5,292 nt of DNA from positions 1 through 5,292 of the forward strand of contig CAIQIY010000539.1 of assembly GCA_903871975.1 (NCBI GenBank). The letters are read 5' to 3'. Shown here piece by piece: positions 1-5,202 of the stretch. Each line of letters opens with the position of its first letter. Positions within the stretch are counted from its first letter, which is position 1. The DNA comes from an uncultured Chloroflexota bacterium (GTDB lineage Bacteria; Chloroflexota; Chloroflexia; Chloroflexales; Roseiflexaceae). A program made the position numbers and the translations under genes. Under the pieces are notes generated by a model. It had not been told where the DNA came from, ran no database searches, and was given only the letters and a program-made list of their open reading frames with translations.

Positions 1-414
1 CACCAGCGCAATCGTCCGCGGCTGGTGCCCCGCCAGTGCGCGTGCCGCATCGTCGACCAGCAGCGCACCGAATGGTGCGGGGGCACCAGCAGCGCATTCA
101 AACGCAGTCGCCAGCCGCTCGTCGAGCAGCAGCAGCCGATCGATGCGCCGTGCAACAACCAACACAGAACCCGGGCGACGCCAGATCAGCAGCGTGATGG
201 CGAGCCATGGCGCCAGCGGGAGCGCAGCCCACAATGGCACGAGGCCTGCCAAGCGCAGCAGCCATGCGCCAATCGCGCAGGCCAGCAGCGCCGGAGCCAG
301 CCAGCGGCCAGCGAACTGCAGCGCATCGGCGAGCCGCAACCGGGCAATGAACGGCGCGGCCACCTGCGACAACCCGCCCGGCGGTGGCGCGGTCACTCCT
401 CGATCTTCCGCCAT
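1..414 (-). CDS. Integral membrane protein of unknown function, N-terminal part only (runs off the window)
   Basis: An open minus-strand frame runs without a stop from an ATG at 414-412 to base 1, giving 138 residues of the N-terminus; the rest lies outside. By eye there are two hydrophobic helices, about residues 38-56 and 58-78, separated by a short turn. A basic, cytosolic-looking stretch follows, containing ARRIDRLLLLDERLATAFE, which begins about residue 88. That pattern (an Arg-rich helix followed by L.ERLATA.E) resembles large membrane proteins of unknown function that I recall from Chloroflexi and actinobacteria, but I cannot assign a family. The ATG at 414 has GGAG (423-426) eight bases upstream. 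A GTG at 396-394, which overlaps the stop of the preceding gene as GTGA, is the alternative start and would remove six residues. With the ATG start the overlap with the zinc-ribbon gene is 22 nt, implying co-transcription and translational coupling. Coding is supported by hydrophobic pattern and GC-rich third positions. The overlapping + strand frames are Arg/Gln-rich and look like shadows. Confidence 0.75.
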   Translation of the reverse strand, partial: MAEDRGVTAPPPGGLSQVAAPFIARLRLADALQFAGRWLAPALLACAIGAWLLRLAGLVPLWAALPLAPWLAITLLIWRRPGSVLVVARRIDRLLLLDERLATAFECAAGAPAPFGALLVDDAARALAGHQPRTIALV

Positions 415-797
415 ACGCTGCGCTCCGACACCGTCCGGCCACGCGCGCCGCGCTCGACCGTCTCGATCACGCGCTGGCTGACGATCGTGACGATCGAGGC
501 ATTGCGACCTGTCGGGCGCTCGAGGATGCGGGCGAGATCGCCAGCGGCAGCCGGGCCGCGGCGCCGGAGCCAACCGACGGCGGCCTCGGCCGCCAGCGCC
601 AGCGCACCCAGTGCGACAGTACGGCCGACTTGTTGCAACGTGATGGGCAGTTGCCGCCCGGCGATCGTCAGGGCTGTCGAACGTGGGGCCAGCTCACCAC
701 CCGGCTCGAAGCGCTGCAACGCGGTACCACAATCACCGCAGAAGCGGTGATCGAGCGGATTACCGCGCTGACAGCGGGGGCAGACGCGCTCGATCAT
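393..797 (-). CDS. Small zinc-ribbon protein with one hydrophobic segment
   Basis: This encodes 134 residues. The N-terminus has a zinc-ribbon knuckle pair, CPRC (Cys6, Cys9) and CGDC (Cys20, Cys23), giving CxxC-x10-CxxC, which is expected to bind one Zn2+. A linker follows, then a hydrophobic Ala/Leu-rich stretch at about residues 58-77 ending in WLRRR, which may be a single membrane helix or an amphipathic anchor. The C-terminal half (about 80-134) is polar and rich in Arg and Glu. The start is chosen at 797 because AGGAG (805-809) lies seven bases upstream. An in-frame ATG at 803 would leave only one base between the ribosome binding site and the start. The gene is followed directly by a membrane protein gene with a 22-nt overlap. 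A promoter with an inverted repeat lies immediately upstream. Double zinc-ribbon proteins of this layout are common as unnamed proteins in Chloroflexi. The molecular role is unknown; partner binding or regulation of the neighbouring membrane protein is only a guess. Confidence 0.85.
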   Translation of the reverse strand: MIERVCPRCQRGNPLDHRFCGDCGTALQRFEPGGELAPRSTALTIAGRQLPITLQQVGRTVALGALALAAEAAVGWLRRRGPAAAGDLARILERPTGRNASIVTIVSQRVIETVERGARGRTVSERSVWRKIEE

Positions 798-804
798 TGG
801 CATG

Positions 805-809
805 CTCCT
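805..809 (-). promoter_or_regulatory. Ribosome binding site deciding the start of the zinc-ribbon gene
   Basis: The minus strand reads AGGAG here. It sits seven bases from the ATG at 797 but only one base from the ATG at 803, so it favours the shorter protein beginning MIERVCPRC. Confidence 0.7.
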
Positions 810-819
810 CTCGGCATCA

Positions 820-841
820 TGGACAGAATACGTGCTGTCCA
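820..841. promoter_or_regulatory. Inverted repeat, candidate operator of the leftward zinc-ribbon promoter
   Basis: TGGACAG (820-826) and CTGTCCA (835-841) form a perfect 7-bp inverted repeat around an 8-bp spacer, a 22-bp site with the size and symmetry of a dimeric repressor site. On the minus strand it overlaps the last base of the candidate -10 box and covers the expected transcription start near 833-834, where a bound repressor would block initiation. The regulator is not identifiable from the sequence. A 5'-mRNA stem is an alternative reading, though the 8-base loop and promoter overlap favour a DNA site. Confidence 0.5.
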
Positions 842-850
842 GTATAGCAT
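840..850 (-). promoter_or_regulatory. Extended -10 promoter for the leftward zinc-ribbon/membrane protein genes
   Basis: The minus strand reads ATGCTATACTG, with TATACT (846 down to 841) as the -10 hexamer and the TG of an extended -10 motif one base upstream. Transcription would begin near 833-834, leaving a leader of about 37 nt before the ATG at 797. No convincing -35 hexamer is seen at 16-18 bp spacing (GGTTCT/CGGTTC region), which fits an extended -10 promoter. The same 11-mer occurs in the potA promoter. Confidence 0.55.
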
Positions 851-963
851 GCGAGACGGCAGAGAACCGGCGCGAGGCGGCGAACACGCGTGAGTCGGCA
901 GCACGATTCGGGGGCGTGCATCGACCGCCATCGCCAGTGCTGCGACCACGCGACCCGCACCCT

Positions 964-996
964 GCATCACCCCGCATCACCGCATCACCCGGTGAT
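964..996. repeat. GCATCACC direct repeats ending in an ATCACC-C-GGTGAT palindrome; candidate operator upstream of potA
   Basis: The octamer GCATCACC occurs three times, at 964-971, 974-981 and 982-989. The last copy runs into GGTGAT (991-996), so ATCACC (984-989), a central C and GGTGAT form a perfect 13-bp palindrome. The cluster ends about 24 bp upstream of the potA -10 box, over and just upstream of where the -35 would lie. That placement suits a regulator acting on potA transcription, either as a repressor or as an activator replacing the weak -35. The protein that would bind is unknown. Confidence 0.45.
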
Positions 997-1016
997 CCAT
1001 CATGCGACGCCGGAAT

Positions 1017-1027
1017 ATGCTATACTG
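1017..1027 (+). promoter_or_regulatory. Extended -10 promoter of the potABCD operon
   Basis: ATGCTATACTG contains the extended -10 TGCTATACT, with the TATACT hexamer at 1021-1026. Transcription would start near 1033, giving a leader of about 62 nt before potA. The positions 16-18 bp upstream (around 997-1004, CCATCATG) do not resemble TTGACA, so the promoter probably relies on the extended -10 or on an activator at the adjacent repeat cluster. No other good promoter is seen further into the operon. Confidence 0.55.
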
Positions 1028-1094
1028 CGCCCACCCCAGCGCGTGGATTGGGAGTGATGCCCGTCGATGGGCCCATTGTCCTGACCGAGGCGCC

Positions 1095-2189
1095 ATGAAA
1101 CCTGCAATTGAGCTCCGTTCGGCCGTCAAGCGATTCGGCGGCGTCACTGCTGTCGACAACGTCTCGTTGACCATCGGCGACGGTGAGTTCTTCTCGCTGC
1201 TCGGGCCGTCAGGGTGTGGCAAGACCACGACATTGCGCATGATCGCCGGATTCGAGTTCCCCGACGCCGGCGACATCCTGCTGCACGGCACCTCGATCGG
1301 CACCACCCCACCACATCAGCGGCGCGTCAATACCGTCTTTCAGTCCTATGCGCTGTTTCCCCACATGACGGTCGCCGGCAACATCGGCTTTGGCCTCGAG
1401 ATGCAGCGTATCGCGCCGACCGAACGCGAACGGCGTGTCCGCGAGGCGCTCGAGCTCGTCAGGTTGGCCGACTACGGTGAGCGCTGGCCACGGCAGCTCT
1501 CGGGCGGGCAGCAACAGCGTGTCGCACTCGCGCGCGCCCTGATCAACCGCCCCGAAGTGCTGTTGCTCGACGAGCCGCTCGGCGCGCTCGACCAGAAGCT
1601 GCGCAAGGAGATGCAGCTCGAGCTCAAACGCATGCAGGAACGCGTCGGCATCACCTTCATCTTCGTCACCCACGATCAGGAAGAGGCGTTGTCGATGAGC
1701 GATCGGATCGCCGTGATGCATCACGGCCGCGTCCTGCAGATCGGCACCCCGACTGCGATCTACGAACGACCGAATTGCCGGTTCGTCGCCGACTTCATCG
1801 GCGATACCAACTTTCTCGATGGCCGGATCACCGCCAGCCACGCCGGACATGCCGTCATCACGACCGATGACGGCCTCGTGATCACGGGTGCCAGCGATCG
1901 CTCGCTGACGATCGGCAGCACGGCTACCGTATCGCTGCGCCCCGAGAAGGCACGGCTCACCATCGATGTACCACCCGGCGACATCGCCAACTGTTTCGCC
2001 ACGACTGTCGACCGGGTCGACTACATCGGTAGCGACACGCGCATGCTGGTGCGCATCGGCAGCGAGCGCACCGTGAGCGTCTGGGAGCAGAACAACCGCT
2101 CGACGCTCGATCGCGACGCGTACTGGCAACCCGGCGAGGCCGGCTACCTGTGGTGGCCGGCCGAGAATGGCCTCGTGCTCGCAGAATGA
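1095..2189 (+). CDS. potA: PotA, ATP-binding subunit of the spermidine/putrescine ABC importer
   Basis: A cytoplasmic ATPase of 364 residues, a normal PotA length, that energises polyamine import as a dimer on the PotB/PotC permease. All nucleotide-binding motifs are intact: Walker A GPSGCGKTT (37-45), Q-loop Gln83 in VFQSYALFPH, ABC signature LSGGQQQR (135-142), Walker B LLLDEP (156-161) with catalytic Glu160, D-loop GALD (163-166) and switch His193 in VTHDQEEA. The C-terminal part (about 235-364) is the TOBE-type regulatory domain, recognisable from SLRPEK (280-285) and the VDYIGSDTR segment. The start at 1095 is chosen because the family N-terminus begins here and the upstream in-frame ATG at 1002 precedes the promoter -10. 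Its ribosome binding site is modest, GAGG at 1087-1090 only four bases away. Assignment to polyamines rather than another CUT1-type ATPase substrate rests mainly on the neighbouring potBCD. Confidence 0.95.
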   Translation: MKPAIELRSAVKRFGGVTAVDNVSLTIGDGEFFSLLGPSGCGKTTTLRMIAGFEFPDAGDILLHGTSIGTTPPHQRRVNTVFQSYALFPHMTVAGNIGFGLEMQRIAPTERERRVREALELVRLADYGERWPRQLSGGQQQRVALARALINRPEVLLLDEPLGALDQKLRKEMQLELKRMQERVGITFIFVTHDQEEALSMSDRIAVMHHGRVLQIGTPTAIYERPNCRFVADFIGDTNFLDGRITASHAGHAVITTDDGLVITGASDRSLTIGSTATVSLRPEKARLTIDVPPGDIANCFATTVDRVDYIGSDTRMLVRIGSERTVSVWEQNNRSTLDRDAYWQPGEAGYLWWPAENGLVLAE

Positions 2190-2198
2190 GGTGATGGC

Positions 2199-2224
2199 GC
2201 GGCCTGGCAGCGTGCATGGGCCGC
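2199..2224 (+). other. GC-only hairpin in the potA-potB gap
   Basis: GCGGCC (2199-2204) can pair with GGCCGC (2219-2224) across a 14-base loop. It lies between the potA stop and the potB ribosome binding site (GGAGGG, 2233-2238). It could protect the mRNA segment or modulate potB translation. A six-pair stem may also be chance in such GC-rich DNA. Confidence 0.25.
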
Positions 2225-2232
2225 CGAGTGCT

Positions 2233-2238
2233 GGAGGG
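2233..2238 (+). promoter_or_regulatory. Ribosome binding site deciding the potB start
   Basis: GGAGGG lies nine bases before the ATG at 2248. The earlier in-frame starts (GTG 2191, ATG 2194, ATG 2167) have no comparable site at proper spacing, so the protein beginning MAIGG is preferred. Confidence 0.75.
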
Positions 2239-2247
2239 CAGACATCG

Positions 2248-3126
2248 ATGGCAATCGGGGGGATCACGGCCGCCGGTGCGCGGTCGGGCGCGCGTCGCCG
2301 CTTGGCGATGCTGCTTGCGCCGGGTCTCTTCTGGCTGATCGCGTTCTTCGCGATACCGCTCGTGGTGGTGCTGGCGTACAGCGTTGCCGTGCCGGGGCCG
2401 ACTGGCCGCGTCGAATGGCGCTTTACGCTCGAGAACTACCAGCGCCTCTTCGGCGAGACGCTGTATGTCAGTGCATACGTGCGCTCACTGTGGGTTGGGC
2501 TGCTGACGACGCTCATCTGCCTGGTGGCAGGGTATCCACTGGCGCTGTTCATCGTGCGCCAGCCACCGGCCTGGCGTGCCGCACTCCTGTTCCTCATCCT
2601 CATCCCGTTCTGGACCAACTTTCTGGTGCGTACCTACGCCTGGATGATCATCCTGAGCAACAATGGCATCGTCAACACGGCGATCCAGTCGCTCGGATTG
2701 CCGCGCCAGATCCTCTACCCGGGCGAGGGCGCCGTGCTCGTCGGGCTGGTGTATGGTCAGTTGCCGTTCATGGTGCTGCCACTCGTTGCCGCGCTCGATC
2801 GGTTTGATTTCACATTGATGGAAGCGGCTGCCGACCTCGGTGCCAGCCGCCGTCGTGCATTCTGGCGCATCATGCTGCCGCTCACCGCGCCAGGGATCGC
2901 TGCAGGCTCGGTGCTGGTGTTCATCCCGACCGTGGGACAGTTCGTCGTGTCGGATCTGCTCGGTGGCGCCAAGGTCGATTTCCTGGGGAACCTGCTGCAG
3001 CGCCTGTTCACGCGCTCCAATCCTCCCAATTGGCCGTTGGGCTCGGCGATGGCGGTGATCTTCATGGTGGTGCTCACCGTCGCAATCGTCGCCTATTTTC
3101 GTGCTACGGCCGAGGAGCGACGCTGA
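2248..3126 (+). CDS. potB: PotB, permease subunit of the spermidine/putrescine ABC importer
   Basis: An inner-membrane permease of 292 residues that pairs with PotC to form the translocation channel. Six hydrophobic helices can be seen at about residues 21-45, 82-104, 110-134, 161-182, 211-232 and 265-284. The ABC-permease EAA loop, which docks on PotA, is EAAADLGASRRR followed by FWRIMLPLTAPGI (192-217), with the invariant Gly198. The segment PFWTNFLVRTYAW (120-132) is characteristic of PotB/PotH-type subunits. The N-terminus carries a short Arg-rich cytosolic stretch (ARSGARRR). The start at 2248 follows a clear GGAGGG; an ATG at 2194 would add 18 residues of low-complexity sequence. The gene begins 58 nt after potA, and its TGA overlaps the potC ATG by one base (TGATG), indicating translational coupling so the two permeases are made in equal amounts. 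Confidence 0.95.
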   Translation: MAIGGITAAGARSGARRRLAMLLAPGLFWLIAFFAIPLVVVLAYSVAVPGPTGRVEWRFTLENYQRLFGETLYVSAYVRSLWVGLLTTLICLVAGYPLALFIVRQPPAWRAALLFLILIPFWTNFLVRTYAWMIILSNNGIVNTAIQSLGLPRQILYPGEGAVLVGLVYGQLPFMVLPLVAALDRFDFTLMEAAADLGASRRRAFWRIMLPLTAPGIAAGSVLVFIPTVGQFVVSDLLGGAKVDFLGNLLQRLFTRSNPPNWPLGSAMAVIFMVVLTVAIVAYFRATAEERR

Positions 3127-3950
3127 TGGCACGACAGGCCCCCGATGCCGGCGGACTGTTGCTCCGGCTGCACACCGGCGCGACGCTGGTGTTCCTGTAC
3201 GCGCCGATTGTGGTGCTGGTGGTGTTCTCGTTCACCAGCGACAGCTTTGGTGTACGCTGGACCGGCTTCACGCTGCAATGGTACGAACGCCTCTTCCGCG
3301 ACGAACGACTGATCGGCGCGACGCTGAACACGCTGCTGGTGGCGACGATCTCGACGGTGATCGCAACGGTGATTGGGACGATGCTGGCGTTCGCGATGGA
3401 ACGCTATCGCTTTCGCGGGCGTACTGGCCTCGAGGCGCTGCTGTATGTGCCGATCGTCATCCCCGAGATCGTGATGGCACTGGCGTTGCTCGGCTTCTTT
3501 GCACTGGCCTTCGGCCTGATCGATGCCTGGTTCGGCGTGCGACCCGTCATGGGGCTGGCGACGGTGATCATCGCCCATGTGGCATTCACCATCTCGTTTG
3601 TCGTCGTGGTGGTGCGCACCAGTCTCAAGAGCTTCGATCTGCGGCTCGAGGAGGCTGCGGCTGATCTCGGTGCCGACCCATGGCAGACCTTTCGCCATAT
3701 CACGCTGCCGTTGATTCTGCCCGGCATCATCGGCGGTGCCTTGCTCGGCTTCACGCTCTCACTCGATGATTTCATCATCACCTTCTTCACCACTGGCCCG
3801 GGGACCTCGTTGCTGCCGGTCGAGGTCTACGGTCAAGTCAAGCGGGCGATCACACCCAAGATCAATGCGCTCTCGACCCTGATGCTGGTCGCATCGATCA
3901 CATTGGTCTTCCTGTCGCAATTTGTTCAGCGGCGCGGCCGCACAGCATGA
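3126..3950 (+). CDS. potC: PotC, permease subunit of the spermidine/putrescine ABC importer
   Basis: The second inner-membrane permease, 274 residues, the usual PotC length. Hydrophobic helices are visible at about residues 19-37, 65-91, 104-134, 140-164, 196-213 and 248-267. The EAA loop is EAAADLGADPWQTF followed by RHITLPLILPGI (176-201). The signature LSLDDFIITFFTTGPG (211-226) is typical of PotC/PotI and distinguishes it from PotB. The ATG at 3126 shares its A with the potB stop, and AGGAG (3113-3117) lies eight bases upstream inside potB. A longer frame from 3030 would overlap potB by about 100 nt and add 32 residues that do not resemble the family. PotC and PotB together form the heterodimeric channel bound by PotA below and PotD above. 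The last bases overlap an unused in-frame ATG of potD (ATGA, 3947-3950). Confidence 0.95.
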   Translation: MARQAPDAGGLLLRLHTGATLVFLYAPIVVLVVFSFTSDSFGVRWTGFTLQWYERLFRDERLIGATLNTLLVATISTVIATVIGTMLAFAMERYRFRGRTGLEALLYVPIVIPEIVMALALLGFFALAFGLIDAWFGVRPVMGLATVIIAHVAFTISFVVVVVRTSLKSFDLRLEEAAADLGADPWQTFRHITLPLILPGIIGGALLGFTLSLDDFIITFFTTGPGTSLLPVEVYGQVKRAITPKINALSTLMLVASITLVFLSQFVQRRGRTA

Positions 3951-3966
3951 ATGATCAGTCGGATGC

Positions 3967-3975
3967 AGGAAAGGA
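3967..3975 (+). promoter_or_regulatory. Ribosome binding site deciding the potD start
   Basis: AGGAAAGGA ends seven bases before the ATG at 3983. The earlier in-frame ATG at 3947, overlapping the potC stop, has no clear Shine-Dalgarno sequence. It would also put the acidic stretch MNDQSDAGKESL before the signal peptide, which is unfavourable for export. Confidence 0.75.
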
Positions 3976-3982
3976 ATCATTG

Positions 3983-5122
3983 ATGAAACAGCTGTCCCGG
4001 TTCGTCCTGATCGTCGCCAGCCTGATGCTGCTTGTGGCATGCGGCGGTACCGCCCCGACGACGCCCACGGCGGCGCCGTCGTCTGATGCACCAGCCACCG
4101 ATGGCGTCGACCGCGAACAACTGGCACAGGAACTGCGCGTCTATAACTGGACCGACTACATCGATCCGGCGCTACTCGATGCCTTCGAGCAGGAATATGG
4201 CGTCCGGGTGATCGTCGACAACTACGACGCCAATGAGGACATGATTGCCAAGGTGCGTGCTGGTGGTTCGGGCTACGACATCGTCGTTCCATCCGACTAT
4301 GCAGTCGAGACGATGTGGCGTGATGACTTGCTCCAGGAAATCAATCGCACCTGGTTGCCAAATCTGGGCAATCTTGAGCCATCGCTGCTCGACAAGTACT
4401 TTGATCCGGGCAACCGCTACTCGGTGCCATATATGTATGGCATCACCGGCATCGCCTATCATCGCTCGGCATTCCCCGATGGAATCACCAGCTGGGCAGC
4501 GCTGTTCGACCCAGTGCAGCTTGAGCGCGTGCGTGGCCAGGTGAGCATGCTTGATGACGAGCGCGAGACGCCGGGTGCAGCCCTGCGGTATCTGGGTCAC
4601 TCGCTCAATGCGACTGATGCAGCGGCGATCGCCGAGGCGACTGCATTGTTGCAGGCGCAGACGGAGTATCTGGCGGCCTATAACAGCAGCGATGTGAATC
4701 GGAAGCTCTCGAGCGGGGAGTACCTCATCGCCCATGCCTGGAGCGGCCAGGCGATGCAGGCACGCAATGGGCTGGGCGACGAGTTCGCCGGCAATCCCGA
4801 GATCGCGTTCGTCATCCCGAATGAGGGCGGGGCGATCTGGATGGACAACATGGCGATCCTCAAGGAATCACCCAACGCCTATACTGCGCACGTGTTCATT
4901 GATTTCCTGATGCGCCCAGAGATCGCAGCGCAGAATGCCGGCTACATCGGCTATTTGACGCCGAATGCCGCCGCGCTGGCGCTGCTGCCCGACTCCATCA
5001 AGGCGCTGTACGCCGAGGGATTTGCGCCCGACGCGACGGTGATGCAGCGTCTGGAGTGGATGGTGCGCGACGAACAGTCGACGGTGTTCACCGAGCTGTG
5101 GACGGCCGTCAAGGGGCAGTGA
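3983..5122 (+). CDS. potD: PotD, lipid-anchored spermidine/putrescine-binding protein
   Basis: A substrate receptor of 379 residues. Residues 1-20 form a lipoprotein signal peptide (MKQLSR, a hydrophobic core, then the lipobox LVAC with Cys20), so the mature protein is anchored on the outer face of the membrane. A Thr/Pro/Ala/Ser-rich linker (about 21-42) precedes the bilobed binding domain (about 50-379). Residues matching the polyamine pocket of E. coli PotD are present: Trp56, Thr57 and Tyr59 in YNWTDYI; Ser104 and Tyr106 in PSDYAV; Asp192 and Glu195 in LDDERE; Trp253 in HAWSGQ; Trp286 and Asp288 in EGGAIWMDN; Tyr324 in IGYLTPN. These acidic and aromatic residues bind the amines and methylene chain in the family, so polyamine binding is well supported. 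Preference for spermidine or putrescine cannot be told by eye. The gene starts 32 nt after potC and is last in the operon. A hairpin lies 35 nt past the stop. Confidence 0.95.
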   Translation: MKQLSRFVLIVASLMLLVACGGTAPTTPTAAPSSDAPATDGVDREQLAQELRVYNWTDYIDPALLDAFEQEYGVRVIVDNYDANEDMIAKVRAGGSGYDIVVPSDYAVETMWRDDLLQEINRTWLPNLGNLEPSLLDKYFDPGNRYSVPYMYGITGIAYHRSAFPDGITSWAALFDPVQLERVRGQVSMLDDERETPGAALRYLGHSLNATDAAAIAEATALLQAQTEYLAAYNSSDVNRKLSSGEYLIAHAWSGQAMQARNGLGDEFAGNPEIAFVIPNEGGAIWMDNMAILKESPNAYTAHVFIDFLMRPEIAAQNAGYIGYLTPNAAALALLPDSIKALYAEGFAPDATVMQRLEWMVRDEQSTVFTELWTAVKGQ

Positions 5123-5156
5123 GCGACATTGGGCGGCTGTCCATCGCTCCAGCGGG

Positions 5157-5199
5157 GTGCAGCGGCAGCGCCGTGGGGGCCACGACGGTGCCGCTGCGC
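5157..5199. terminator. Long imperfect hairpin between convergent genes, probable bidirectional terminator
   Basis: GCAGCGGCA (5159-5167) pairs perfectly with TGCCGCTGC (5189-5197), extendable outward by a G-T wobble and a G-C pair. Inside, CGTGG (5172-5176) pairs with CCACG (5180-5184) around a GGG loop, with two more pairs between single mismatches. It sits between the potD stop (5122) and the stop of the convergent gene (5203), where a shared terminator is expected. Neither side has a T-run, so it is not a textbook intrinsic terminator. It may act with Rho, slow polymerase, or protect 3' ends. Confidence 0.55.
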
Positions 5200-5202
5200 G
5201 TC

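Noticed and set aside
25..750. Long open frame on the + strand (241 residues)
   Set aside because: The product is Arg/Gln/Ser-rich low-complexity sequence with no domain pattern, and it lies opposite two better-supported minus-strand genes. It is a GC-rich shadow.
1033..1094. Riboswitch or attenuator in the potA leader
   Set aside because: The leader is only about 62 nt, too short for most known riboswitches, and has no terminator-like stem with a T-run.
1209..2267. Long minus-strand frame opposite potA (352 residues)
   Set aside because: PotA on the + strand has every ABC ATPase motif. The antisense product has no recognisable pattern.
2485..3132. Minus-strand frame opposite potB (215 residues)
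   Set aside because: It is His/Glu/Arg-rich, the usual antisense of a hydrophobic permease, and has no supported start.
3947..3982. Earlier in-frame potD start at 3947
   Set aside because: It lacks a ribosome binding site and would place an acidic 12-residue stretch ahead of the lipoprotein signal peptide.
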